Origin: CAZOKH01 sp964580315
GTDB taxonomy: Bacteria; Chloroflexota; Anaerolineae; Anaerolineales; Anaerolineaceae
Assembly (NCBI GenBank): GCA_964580315.1
Contig: CAZOKH010000056.1
Span: forward strand, 1 to 24,117
Direction of reading: 5' to 3'
DNA: 24,117 bases
Shown: in pieces, positions 1 to 7,477 of the stretch
Position numbering within the stretch: the stretch's first letter is position 1
Layout of the letters: each line of letters opens with the position of its first letter
Notes under the pieces: generated by a model
Databases searched by the model: none
What the model saw: only the letters and a program-made list of their open reading frames with translations
What the model was told of the DNA's origin: nothing
Translations under genes and position numbers: made by a program

Positions 1-476
1 ATGGAAACCGCCGGGAACTGCCCGATCTGCGGATCAACCGGCCCCAGCACGGCGTTGTCGTCCATCACCACTTCGTCGGCTGACAGGGCAATCATCGTTC
101 CGCCCGACATGGCGTAATGCGGCACAAACACGGTCACTTTGGCGGGGTGGCGGCACAGGGCATAGGCAATCTGCTCAGAAGCCAGCACCAGCCCGCCCGG
201 TGTGTGCAGAATCATATCGATGGGAAGCTGCGGGTCGGTCAATTTGATGGCACGCAGCACCTCTTCCGAATCTTGAATGTCAATATAGCGCGCCATGGGA
301 AACCCCAGGAAAGACATACTTTCCTGGCGGTGAATTAAGGCAATCACCCGCGAACCGCGTTTTTCTTCCAGTGAGCGCATTAAGCGCAGGCGTGAAGCCT
401 CCAACATACGCTGACGGATCAGCGGAACAAACGAAGAGATTAACAGCACAATCCATAACAGATTCATGAATTCCAT
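1..476 (-). CDS. SDH/ClpP-like membrane-anchored serine protease, partial (3' end outside window)
   Basis: This is the N-terminal 158 codons of a protein that runs off the left edge. An N-terminal hydrophobic segment (about residues 5-20) predicts membrane anchoring. A ClpP/crotonase-like fold follows: residues 91-95 read HTPGG, the oxyanion-type glycine motif, and residues 122-126 read AMSGG, placing the predicted nucleophile at Ser124. This matches the SDH_sah (serine dehydrogenase proteinase) family, relatives of signal peptide peptidase A and the NfeD-associated proteases; the catalytic Lys or other partner would lie beyond the edge. The ATG at 476 follows an AAGGAGGT ribosome site (481-488). 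It starts 15 nt after the stop of the upstream rhomboid gene, so the two are probably one operon of membrane proteases. Substrate unknown. Confidence 0.85.
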   Translation of the reverse strand, partial: MEFMNLLWIVLLISSFVPLIRQRMLEASRLRLMRSLEEKRGSRVIALIHRQESMSFLGFPMARYIDIQDSEEVLRAIKLTDPQLPIDMILHTPGGLVLASEQIAYALCRHPAKVTVFVPHYAMSGGTMIALSADEVVMDDNAVLGPVDPQIGQFPAVS

Positions 477-491
477 AATGACCTCCTTGAA

Positions 492-1190
492 CTACCAGGG
501 ATAATATTCGTCAGTGTGCCAGCAGGCGGTTTTCTTGCCAATGCAAACAGGGTAAGCCAGCAGCACGCCAAACAGAAAGCCGCCAATATGCGCCCACCAC
601 GCCACGCCCCCGGCGGCGGCTCCGGCAGCGCTTGCCAGCGAAGTCAGGCCTGAGAACAATTGCGATACAAACCAGATGCCGATGTAGAGCACAGCCGGAA
701 CATTGACAAACCAGGCGAAGAAGAAAATCGGTATCAGCGAAATCACCTTGGCGCGCGGGAAATACACAAAATAGGCTCCCATCACCGCGGCAATGGCGCC
801 GCTGGCGCCAATGGCAGGCACGTCGCTGCCCGGTGAGGTAAACAATTGCAGCAGCCCGGCGGCAATGCCGCCCAGAAAATAGAAAAGCAGGTAGCGCGTT
901 GAACCCATGCGGTCTTCCACGTTATCGCCAAAGATGAACAGCACCCACAGGTTGCTGATGATATGCAGCCACCCGCCGTGCAGGAACATATAGGTCACCA
1001 GCGGGTAGTAAGTGAGTGGATTGAACAGGTCTAAGCGGGCAGACGACGCGCCGAACACGGTCAGCATGCGATCCAATTGATCGGCAGGCAGCGACAATTC
1101 AATGAAAAACACAAACGCATTGGCCACAATCAGCAGCGTGTTTACCAGTGGAAAAGATTTTGAACGGATCGTATCGCGAATTGGGAGCAT
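492..1190 (-). CDS. Rhomboid family intramembrane serine protease
   Basis: This 232-residue polytopic membrane protein has the full rhomboid signature. HGGWLHIISN (71-80) supplies the conserved His and Asn of the oxyanion region. GASG (128-131) holds the nucleophile Ser130, and AHIGG (200-204) holds the general base His201. It should cleave transmembrane substrates within the cytoplasmic membrane. About six to seven hydrophobic segments are visible, with no extra soluble domain apart from a short Trp/Tyr-rich C-terminal tail. A longer reading from 1247 is possible, but the ATG at 1190 has an AGAGGTG ribosome site 7 nt upstream and gives a normal N-terminus. It is the first gene of a likely operon with the downstream SDH-type protease. 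The substrate cannot be inferred. Confidence 0.93.
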   Translation of the reverse strand: MLPIRDTIRSKSFPLVNTLLIVANAFVFFIELSLPADQLDRMLTVFGASSARLDLFNPLTYYPLVTYMFLHGGWLHIISNLWVLFIFGDNVEDRMGSTRYLLFYFLGGIAAGLLQLFTSPGSDVPAIGASGAIAAVMGAYFVYFPRAKVISLIPIFFFAWFVNVPAVLYIGIWFVSQLFSGLTSLASAAGAAAGGVAWWAHIGGFLFGVLLAYPVCIGKKTACWHTDEYYPW

Positions 1191-1218
1191 GGCAGCACCT
1201 CTTTCAAGGCTTTCTATA

Positions 1219-1247
1219 AGTATATTACCCTGGATGACAATCGGCAA
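1219..1247 (-). promoter_or_regulatory. Candidate promoter of the rhomboid-SDH protease operon
   Basis: On the minus strand TTGCCG (1242-1247) is separated by 17 bp from TATACT (1219-1224). These match 4/6 and 5/6 of the sigma-70 consensus. It lies about 30 bp upstream of the rhomboid ATG at 1190. Prediction from sequence only. Confidence 0.5.
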
Positions 1248-1276
1248 ATCAAAGTTTCATCAGAATCAACGAGATT

Positions 1277-1418
1277 TAATCACAGATAAACACTGATGAA
1301 CACGAATGGATTTTTATTTAGCAAACCACTTCAATTTGACGCTCTGAAAATACTCCTGTATACGTCACTGCGATAAAAGCATCGTGTATCTGTATCAATC
1401 TGTGTTGATCTGTGGTTA
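1277..1418. repeat. MITE-like element with ~30-bp terminal inverted repeats
   Basis: The left end (1277-1306) and the reverse complement of the right end (1418-1389) match at 22 of 30 positions, and 18 of the outer 21. Both ends share the core CACAGAT followed by AACAC and then GAT. The 142-bp element occupies most of the space between the divergent rhomboid and murJ genes. Repeats of this CACAGAT/AACAC type are common intergenic sequences in many bacterial genomes. No transposase is present and no target-site duplication is obvious. On the minus strand the interior could encode a short peptide containing FSERQIEV, faintly like part of a GxxExxxY protein, a family I associate with such repeats; this is speculative. 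Confidence 0.6.
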
Positions 1419-1443
1419 CATGAAATCCTCTCACCTGATCGAA

Positions 1444-1452
1444 TGATATAAT
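1444..1452 (+). promoter_or_regulatory. Extended -10 promoter of murJ, leaderless type
   Basis: TGA followed by TATAAT (1447-1452) is a perfect -10 box with the extended TGn motif. It ends 7 nt before the murJ ATG at 1460. No good -35 hexamer and no Shine-Dalgarno are seen, so transcription probably begins at or next to the start codon. Confidence 0.6.
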
Positions 1453-1459
1453 CCACCGC

Positions 1460-3061
1460 ATGGAATCCTCGCCGCAAAGTACCGCCCCTGCCTCGTCTGC
1501 CAACCGACAAATTGCCCGCGCTGCCGGCACCGTCATGATCGCCTTTGTATTCAGCAACCTGTTCGGGCTGGCAGCCAAAATGCTCATCGCCAACGCCTTC
1601 GGCACCGGCATGGAAAGTGAAGCTTTTTACGCCGCCAACCGCATCCCCGAAATCCTGTTCAACCTGGTGGCAGGCGGTGCGCTGGCTTCGGCTTTCATTC
1701 CAACCTTCACCGGTTTCCTGGCGCTCGAACAGCGTGAAGATGCCTGGAAGCTGGCTTCCTCCATCCTCAACCTGGCGCTGATCATCCTCACTGTGCTCAG
1801 CGCACTGGCAGCCATTTTTGCCCCGCAGGTGGTGCGTTACATCCTGGCGCCCGGCTTTGGCATTGCCGACCCCGCCAAAGAAGCCCTAACCATCCGCCTG
1901 CTGCGCATTCAACTGCCCTCGGCGGTCATCTTCGGCGTCAGCGGGCTGCTCATGGGCATTCTCAACGCCCACCAGCATTTTCTGCTGCCCGCCCTCACCC
2001 CATCCATGTATCAAATCGGCCTGATCACCGGCCTGCTGGTGTTGTCGCCGCGCATGGGCGTGGACGGGCTGGCCTGGGGCGCGGTGCTGGGTTCAGCCAT
2101 GCACCTGGTGGTGCAAGCGCCCACTTTTTTGCGCCTGCCGCATCGCAGGCTGAGCCCCTCCCTGGGGTTGAAAATGCCTGCCGTGCGTGAGGTTGGCCGC
2201 CTGATGGCGCCGCGCCTGCTGGGAGTGGCGGTAGTGCAGCTCAACTTCCTGCTCAACACCTACCTGGCGTCGCTGCAACCGGCCGGCAGCGTCACCGGCA
2301 TAAACCTGGCGTTCCCTTTAATGATCATGCCGCAGGCAGCCATTGCCCAGTCGATTGCCACGGCCGCCCTGCCCACCTTTTCGGCGCAGGTGGCGCGCGG
2401 CAAAGCCGAAGAAATGCGCTCTTCGCTGGCGGCCACCCTGCGCGGTGTGCTGCTGCTGGCGGTGCCCGCTTCGCTCGGCCTGGTGCTGCTGCGGCGCCCG
2501 CTGGTGGCCGCCCTTTACCAGCGCGGCAACTTCACCGCAGAATCCACCGAACTGGTAGCCTGGGCGCTGCTGTGGTACGGCGCAGGCTTGATCGGTCATT
2601 GCGTGGTCGAGATTGTGGCGCGCGCCTTTTATGCCCTGCATGACACCAAAACACCCGTGATGGTGGGTGTGGCGGCCATGACCCTCAACCTGGGTTTCAG
2701 CCTGCTTTTCTCGGCGCTGTTCACCCGCTGGGGCCTCATGCCGCACGGCGCGCTGGCGCTGGCGAATTCGCTGGCCACGTTTCTGGAGATGATCGGCCTG
2801 CTCTACCTGATGCGCCGCCGCCTGAACGGCCTGGAAGGCAGCCGGGTGTGGAAAGCCGTGGCGCAAGCCGGCCTGGCAGCCGCGGGCATGGGCGCCGGGG
2901 TGGCCGGGTGGCTGCTGTTCAGCCGCGGCTTATCCGTTTACCTGATCACCCTGGGGGCAGTGGCAATCGGGGTGGCCGTCTATGCGGCGCTGCTGGTTAT
3001 GCAGCGCACCCCCGAAGTGCGCTGGGGTTGGAATGTGCTGCGATCCAAAATTGGAAGATAA
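1460..3061 (+). CDS. murJ: Lipid II flippase MurJ (MviN family)
   Basis: This 533-residue integral membrane protein of the MOP exporter superfamily has about 14 hydrophobic segments. The N-terminal part carries recognisable MurJ sequence (SNLFGLAAKMLIANAFGTG, then AANRIPEILFNLVAGGALAS and AFIPTF), including the Arg and acidic residues of the central cavity region. Length is normal for the family (about 510-550). MurJ moves the undecaprenyl-linked peptidoglycan precursor across the cytoplasmic membrane. The start is the ATG at 1460, directly after a -10 box with no ribosome site, consistent with a leaderless transcript. The gene stands alone, diverging from the protease operon and converging with the flavodoxin gene. 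Confidence 0.93.
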   Translation: MESSPQSTAPASSANRQIARAAGTVMIAFVFSNLFGLAAKMLIANAFGTGMESEAFYAANRIPEILFNLVAGGALASAFIPTFTGFLALEQREDAWKLASSILNLALIILTVLSALAAIFAPQVVRYILAPGFGIADPAKEALTIRLLRIQLPSAVIFGVSGLLMGILNAHQHFLLPALTPSMYQIGLITGLLVLSPRMGVDGLAWGAVLGSAMHLVVQAPTFLRLPHRRLSPSLGLKMPAVREVGRLMAPRLLGVAVVQLNFLLNTYLASLQPAGSVTGINLAFPLMIMPQAAIAQSIATAALPTFSAQVARGKAEEMRSSLAATLRGVLLLAVPASLGLVLLRRPLVAALYQRGNFTAESTELVAWALLWYGAGLIGHCVVEIVARAFYALHDTKTPVMVGVAAMTLNLGFSLLFSALFTRWGLMPHGALALANSLATFLEMIGLLYLMRRRLNGLEGSRVWKAVAQAGLAAAGMGAGVAGWLLFSRGLSVYLITLGAVAIGVAVYAALLVMQRTPEVRWGWNVLRSKIGR

Positions 3062-3154
3062 TCTCCATCATACCAATTTCATCCAAAAATCTTTTTGTAG
3101 TAACCGATTCAGCGGTTTTCATGCAGACGTGAAAATTTCATCCGCAGACCAAAG

Positions 3155-3168
3155 GCGGCTGAAGCCGC
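3155..3168. repeat. Dispersed palindrome, copy 1 (core CGGCTGAAGCCG)
   Basis: GCGGCT-GA-AGCCGC is a 6-bp-arm palindrome between the convergent murJ and flavodoxin genes. The same 12-bp core, on the other strand, recurs at 19591-19604, also between convergent genes. It may serve as a weak bidirectional terminator or be one copy of a REP-like family; it lacks a following T run. Confidence 0.5.
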
Positions 3169-3183
3169 TACTATAAACACCCA

Positions 3184-3654
3184 TTACCCAACCGGGAAAG
3201 CATCCCTGGCCCAAGCTGTGGCGCGTTGCACTTCTCCTTCTTTCAGGGGGCCTTCACTGCCCTGCACAAAGAAACCGCCGCTGGGCAGCGCCAGGGTGGC
3301 GCTCTTTTTTCCCAACCATTTCACAATGATTTTATCGGCATAGCCCAAAATGCCCACCATGAAACGCAAAAAGTTGGAATTGACTTCATCCAGATCGGCG
3401 CGCGTGTCAAAAGCCGCTGCCCGCACACCGTTCAGGCTGTGCGCCGGCAGTGCTTTCAACCACTTTTGAAGGTCAGCGGTGGGGCGAAAAGCGCGCGTGG
3501 GCGAACCGACAATTAAACCCTCAACCCCCGTCAGATGTTCCGCCGTTACATCGGTCACACGCACCACCTGAGCGCCGGGCAGGGCTTCACCCATGGCGCG
3601 CGCCAGTTTTTCGGTATTGCCAAACACTGAATCAAACACGATCAAAATTTTCAT
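3184..3654 (-). CDS. Flavodoxin-like FMN-binding protein
   Basis: This 156-residue protein has a flavodoxin fold. The N-terminal strand MKILIVFDSVFGNTEKLA carries the phosphate-binding loop for FMN (about residues 8-16, S-x-F-G-N-T-E). A second flavin-loop region follows at GSPTRAFRPT (about 51-60), and the C-terminal part resembles flavodoxin/menaquinone-dependent protoporphyrinogen oxidase-like domains. It may shuttle electrons or act as a small flavin reductase. A longer reading from 3759 is possible, but the ATG at 3654 has AGGAG 6 nt upstream and begins exactly at the canonical first strand. It diverges from two flavin-dependent nitroreductase-type genes, suggesting a shared redox theme; a direct partnership is inference. 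Confidence 0.85.
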   Translation of the reverse strand: MKILIVFDSVFGNTEKLARAMGEALPGAQVVRVTDVTAEHLTGVEGLIVGSPTRAFRPTADLQKWLKALPAHSLNGVRAAAFDTRADLDEVNSNFLRFMVGILGYADKIIVKWLGKKSATLALPSGGFFVQGSEGPLKEGEVQRATAWARDAFPVG

Positions 3655-3709
3655 GTTTTCTCCTAATAAAGAAATCCATTCCCTGTGAATCTTGGAAACA
3701 TGCACAACT

Positions 3710-3715
3710 ATTCTA
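3710..3715 (-). promoter_or_regulatory. Candidate -10 box for the flavodoxin-like gene
   Basis: TAGAAT on the minus strand, 5/6 to the -10 consensus, lies about 55 bp upstream of the ATG at 3654. No convincing -35 hexamer is seen. Confidence 0.3.
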
Positions 3716-3768
3716 TCTACGGAAAAAGCCTGGAAATGTTGCAAAATGACAATTTCCATTACCCGGTG

Positions 3769-3797
3769 TTATCACTGCCGAATTTCTAAGATACAAT
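3769..3797 (+). promoter_or_regulatory. Candidate promoter of the SagB-type nitroreductase operon
   Basis: TTATCA (3769-3774) is followed after 17 bp by TACAAT (3792-3797), scoring 4/6 and 5/6. It lies just upstream of the first nitroreductase gene, in the 171-bp divergent region shared with the flavodoxin gene. Confidence 0.45.
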
Positions 3798-3825
3798 TAA
3801 ATATATCCTTGTGGAGATACACACT

Positions 3826-4620
3826 ATGCTCGATGACATCGGCCCTGATTTTATGCGCTTCACCAAGCCTTCGCATTTGGGACAATCTGCCCAGCAACTG
3901 GGACGACCGCGTCCACCGCTGGAACTGCCCTGTCCGCCCGATGCCCTGATCATCGATCTACCTGACCCCCGGGAAACAGAAATCAACGAAATCAGCCTGC
4001 GCAACGCCATCAACAACCGCCGCTCGGTGCGCCGATACAGCGACTGCCCGCTGAGCCTGGCTGAACTTTCCTTCCTGTTGTGGTGCACCCAGGGCGTTAA
4101 AGAAATCAACAGCCAACCGGTCACGTTTCGCACAGTGCCTTCGGCGGGCGCCCGCCACGCTTTTGAAACCTACCTGCTGCTCAACCGGGTGGAAGGGGTT
4201 CAGCCGGGATTGTACCGTTTTTTGGCCACCCGCCATGCGCTGGCGCAGGTAAAAATCACACCCTCCATTGCCACCGAGTTGACCTATGCTTGCTTCAACC
4301 AGCGCACGGTGTTTTACTGTGCCGCCGCTTTCTTCTGGGCGGCGGTCACCGAGCGCATGACCTGGCGCTATGGGCAGCGCGGATACCGTTATTTGCACCT
4401 GGATGCCGGGCACATTTGCCAGAACCTGTACCTGGCTGCCGAAGCGGTGGATTGCGGGGTGTGCGCCATTGCCGCCTTTGACGACGACATGCTGAACTCA
4501 GCCCTCGACATTGACGGGCAGGCAGTGTTTGCAGTGTATGTGGCAACCGTGGGTAAAAACACGGCTATACATCCCCCTCTGCCGGGTGGTAAGGGACAGG
4601 AAAAAGGACAGATCGCCTGA
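3826..4620 (+). CDS. SagB/ThcOx-type nitroreductase family protein, first of a tandem pair
   Basis: This 264-residue FMN-dependent nitroreductase-fold protein is of the SagB/ThcOx branch. Diagnostic features are the RRSVRRYS motif (FMN phosphate contact) near residue 65, FLLWCTQGVK, PSAGARHAFETYLLLNRVEG, and a C-terminal AGHICQNLYLAAEAVDCGVC segment typical of the family. Some members oxidise azolines to azoles during peptide maturation, but many stand-alone members have unknown substrates, and no cyclodehydratase or precursor peptide is seen here. A GTG at 3811 is in frame, but GGAG at 3813-3816 is correctly spaced for the ATG at 3826. The following gene is a close paralogue 70 bp away, so this looks like a tandem duplication. 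Confidence 0.85.
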   Translation: MLDDIGPDFMRFTKPSHLGQSAQQLGRPRPPLELPCPPDALIIDLPDPRETEINEISLRNAINNRRSVRRYSDCPLSLAELSFLLWCTQGVKEINSQPVTFRTVPSAGARHAFETYLLLNRVEGVQPGLYRFLATRHALAQVKITPSIATELTYACFNQRTVFYCAAAFFWAAVTERMTWRYGQRGYRYLHLDAGHICQNLYLAAEAVDCGVCAIAAFDDDMLNSALDIDGQAVFAVYVATVGKNTAIHPPLPGGKGQEKGQIA

Positions 4621-4690
4621 GCTGCCATCCAAAACAAATCATGAAAATCGTCCAAACACAATAAACATTTCATTGTCCTGAGAGGAAAAC

Positions 4691-5443
4691 ATGAAACTAC
4701 ATCCATCCGTGTATGAATTTATGCACGCTTCTGCCCCCGAACATTGTTTGCTTCAGCCTGAAGAGATGAAGCAATTACCCAAACCATCTCCCGAGCTGCC
4801 GGTTCCCGAAGGCGCACGCCGCATTGCGCTGCCCAAACCTGCTGAACTTCACATCCCGCCGGTTGACCTGCGCACCGCCCTGGAAAACCGCCAGTCCGTG
4901 CGCAAATACAGCGACCAACCGCTGAACCTGGAAGAACTGGCTTTTTTGCTGTGGTGCACCCAGGGGATTAAAACCATTGATGATAAAGCCTCCTTCCGAC
5001 GCATGGTGCCGTCAGCCGGCGCGCGCCACGCCTTTGAAACCTATTTATTGATCAACAGGGTAGAGGGTGTGGAACCCGGCCTGTACCGCTACCTCGCCAG
5101 CGAACACTGCCTGATCGAAATGGACCGCTCACCCGACCTGCCGGAAAGGCTGGTGAACGCCTGTGAAGCCCAGTCCAAGATCAAATTCAGCGCGGTCAGT
5201 TTCTTCTGGGCGGCAGTTCCTTTCCGCATGACCTGGCGCTTCTGCGAGCGCGGCTACCGCTACCTGTTCCTGGATGCCGGGCATGTGTGCCAAAACCTGT
5301 ACCTGGCAGCCGAAGCCGTCGATTGCGGTGTGTGCGCTGTGGCAGCCTACAATGACGAGCAGCTTAACAACACCCTCAAACTGGATGGTGAAAACCAATT
5401 TATCATCTATGTTGCCACACTGGGAAAAAAGGTTAAAGAATGA
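4691..5443 (+). CDS. SagB/ThcOx-type nitroreductase family protein, second of a tandem pair
   Basis: This 250-residue paralogue of the preceding gene shares the same motifs in the same order: NRQSVRKYS, FLLWCTQGIK, PSAGARHAFETYLLINRVEG, a FFWAAVPFRMTWRF stretch, and AGHVCQNLYLAAEAVDCGVC. The N-terminal ~60 residues and the C-terminus differ between the copies, while the flavin core is strongly conserved, so the pair may form a heterodimer or have diverged in substrate. The ATG at 4691 follows GAGAGGAAAAC. The stop overlaps the start of the thioesterase gene (ATGA), indicating translational coupling. The enzymatic reaction is unknown beyond FMN-dependent redox chemistry expected from the fold. 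Confidence 0.86.
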   Translation: MKLHPSVYEFMHASAPEHCLLQPEEMKQLPKPSPELPVPEGARRIALPKPAELHIPPVDLRTALENRQSVRKYSDQPLNLEELAFLLWCTQGIKTIDDKASFRRMVPSAGARHAFETYLLINRVEGVEPGLYRYLASEHCLIEMDRSPDLPERLVNACEAQSKIKFSAVSFFWAAVPFRMTWRFCERGYRYLFLDAGHVCQNLYLAAEAVDCGVCAVAAYNDEQLNNTLKLDGENQFIIYVATLGKKVKE

Positions 5444-5868
5444 GCAGCGTTGTTCAACCCTCCATCATCACCACGCACCGCCTGGTGAAAAGCAGCGACT
5501 TGAACCACCACGGCACCCTGTATGCCGGGCGCACCGCCGAATGGTTTGTTGAAGCCGGCTTCATTGCCGCCGCCAGCCTTGCCACGCCCGATTCGGTAGT
5601 CTGTCTAAAGATTCACGGTATGGAGTTTCGCCGCCCGGTACACGCGGGTGAAATTGTGCGCTTTGAAAGCATAGTAATCGACGCCGGGCGCACCAGCCTG
5701 ACCGTGAGTGTGCGGGTATTTGCCCAGGGACAGCAAATGGTGCAAGGATTTCTGACTTTTGTGCACGTGGATGCAAATGGGAAACCCACTCCGCATGACC
5801 TGGTTATCTCCCCCGCCACACCGGAAGACCTTGCCCTGCAGGAAGCCGCCCGGCAGTTAAAGAAATAA
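5440..5868 (+). CDS. Hot-dog fold acyl-CoA thioesterase family protein
   Basis: This 142-residue single-domain protein has the hot-dog thioesterase pattern. An N-terminal segment with NHHGTLYAGRTAEWFVEAG supplies the central helix and the conserved HGT/YAG region. It is followed by the strands FRRPVHAGEIVRFES and TSLTVSVRVFAQG, and a GFLTFVHVD strand. This resembles the YciA/BACH-type acyl-CoA hydrolases. It probably hydrolyses a CoA thioester in the cytoplasm. The ATG overlaps the stop of the upstream nitroreductase by four bases, so the two proteins are made together. Its substrate and link to the nitroreductases are unknown. Confidence 0.85.
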   Translation: MSSVVQPSIITTHRLVKSSDLNHHGTLYAGRTAEWFVEAGFIAAASLATPDSVVCLKIHGMEFRRPVHAGEIVRFESIVIDAGRTSLTVSVRVFAQGQQMVQGFLTFVHVDANGKPTPHDLVISPATPEDLALQEAARQLKK

Positions 5869-5927
5869 ATCTCCAATCACTGCGTGGAGGGCGTGAGTCC
5901 GACGCGGCAGCCTCAATATCAAAATCT

Positions 5928-5970
5928 GAGATCGCCACGCCCCGAAAAAACATCGGGGCTTGCGATGACA
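5928..5970. repeat. Dispersed hairpin repeat (GAGAT...GCGATGACA type), copy 1
   Basis: The segment starts GAGATCGC and ends TTGCGATGACA. Internally it has a nested hairpin: ATCGC/GCGAT outer arms and GCCCCGA (5939-5945) with TCGGGGC (5953-5959) as perfect 7-bp inner arms. It lies between the convergent thioesterase and radA genes, so it may also end transcription. A related copy is at 22780-22816. Confidence 0.55.
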
Positions 5971-6014
5971 CATGGATGGCAACATGCGTTAATTTAATAG
6001 GATGAACGGCCAGT

Positions 6015-7421
6015 TCATTCCTTTTGATTCTTAACCAGCGCCAGGTCCAGCGCCTTTGCCAGTGAGCGCGCTTCCAGCACCTGGATACCTTCCGGCAGCG
6101 GTTCGTTGCGGCGCACGCGCTGCGGCACAATGGCAGCTTTGAAGCCCAGTTTGGCGGCTTCGCGCAGGCGGGCATCCATTTGCCCCACCCAGCGCAGCTC
6201 ACCCGAAAGCCCCACCTCGCCGATCAGCACCGCATCGGCGCGCACCGGCAGGTCGCGCACGGATGAAGCAATGGCAGCGGCAACCGCCAGGTCGGCGGCC
6301 GGTTCGTCAATGCGCAGCCCGCCCACCACGTTGGCAAACACATCCTGGTCTGAAAGACGCAAATTCAGGCGGCGGGTCAGCACCGCGGCAATCAACATCA
6401 GGCGGTTGAAATCAATCCCGTTGGAAGTGCGGCGCGGGTTGCCGTAGCCAGTGGGGCTGGTCAACCCTTGCAGTTCCACCAGCAGCGGGCGCGTACCCTC
6501 CATGGTCACCGCAATGGCGCTTCCCGGTGTGCTGACCATGCGTTCAGCCAGGAACGCCTCCGACGGGTTGGGCACTTCGGTCATGCCACGCTCGCGCATT
6601 TCGAACACCCCCACTTCGGAAGTGGCGCCAAAGCGGTTCTTCACCGAGCGCAGCAGGCGGAAAAACTGGAAGCGTTCCCCTTCCAGGTACAGCACGGTAT
6701 CCACGATATGCTCCAGTACGCGCGGGCCGGCGATCACCCCTTCTTTGGTCACATGCCCAATGACAAACACCGAAATGCCGCTGGACTTGGCCAGTTCGCG
6801 CAGGCGGTTGGCGCACTCGCGCACCTGGCTGACCGAACCGGCGGTCGATTCCATTTCCGGAATATACACTGTTTGAATTGAGTCTATGATGAGTAAGCCG
6901 GGGCGCACACTCATCACATGTTCCAGGATAAGGTTGAGGTTGGTTTCGGTCAGCAGGAACAATGCGCCGGGCAAAGGACGCTCAACACCATCTTCGCCTT
7001 TCGACAGGCGCACCGCGCGCATCTTGATTTGCTTTTCCGACTCTTCACCCGAAACATACAACACGGTGGTCTGCTGAGCCATTTCCATAGCCATTTGCAA
7101 AGTGAGGGTCGATTTGCCAATGCCGGGGTCGCCGCCCACCAGCACAATCGAGCCGGGTACAATGCCGCCCCCCAGCACGCGCGCAAACTCGCCAATGGGC
7201 AGCGGCATGCGCTCTTCAGCATCGCTCTGCACATCGCCGATGCGCTGGGGCGTGCTGCGCCCACCCAGGCCGCGCGCTCCTTTTTTGGTATCGGTCAACT
7301 CGCCCGGTATCACCTCTTCCACCATGCTGTCCCACGCCCCGCACGAGGGGCAGCGCCCCAGGGCGCGGGGAGAAGTACGTCCGCATTGCTGGCAAACATA
7401 ATGGGTCTGTGTTTTGCTCAT
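6015..7421 (-). CDS. radA: DNA repair protein RadA (Sms)
   Basis: This 468-residue protein has the complete RadA architecture. An N-terminal C4 zinc finger (CQQCG and CPSCG within residues 10-30) is followed by a RecA-like ATPase with Walker A GGDPGIGKST (about residues 95-104) and Walker B LLIIDSIQTV. The RadA-specific KNRFG motif and a C-terminal Lon-protease-like domain without peptidase function complete it. RadA is a branch-migration helicase in recombination and repair of stalled forks. The ATG at 7421 has AGGAG upstream. It lies 114 bp downstream of clpC on the same strand, an arrangement also seen in Firmicutes; here a strong hairpin separates them, and a weak separate promoter (TTGCTA/TAAGAT, 7450-7477) is possible. 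Confidence 0.96.
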   Translation of the reverse strand: MSKTQTHYVCQQCGRTSPRALGRCPSCGAWDSMVEEVIPGELTDTKKGARGLGGRSTPQRIGDVQSDAEERMPLPIGEFARVLGGGIVPGSIVLVGGDPGIGKSTLTLQMAMEMAQQTTVLYVSGEESEKQIKMRAVRLSKGEDGVERPLPGALFLLTETNLNLILEHVMSVRPGLLIIDSIQTVYIPEMESTAGSVSQVRECANRLRELAKSSGISVFVIGHVTKEGVIAGPRVLEHIVDTVLYLEGERFQFFRLLRSVKNRFGATSEVGVFEMRERGMTEVPNPSEAFLAERMVSTPGSAIAVTMEGTRPLLVELQGLTSPTGYGNPRRTSNGIDFNRLMLIAAVLTRRLNLRLSDQDVFANVVGGLRIDEPAADLAVAAAIASSVRDLPVRADAVLIGEVGLSGELRWVGQMDARLREAAKLGFKAAIVPQRVRRNEPLPEGIQVLEARSLAKALDLALVKNQKE

Positions 7422-7477
7422 GGCAGGCTCCTGAACAGGGTATGGTTCTATCTTACCTTATTCTATCTGCATAGCAA

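Noticed and set aside
2318..2866. 182-codon open frame on the minus strand
   Set aside because: It is antisense to murJ and rich in Gln, His and Arg without any recognisable fold.
3826..5443. Azole-modified peptide (SagBCD-type) gene cluster
   Set aside because: Only SagB-type genes are present; no YcaO cyclodehydratase, E1-like partner or precursor peptide was found nearby.
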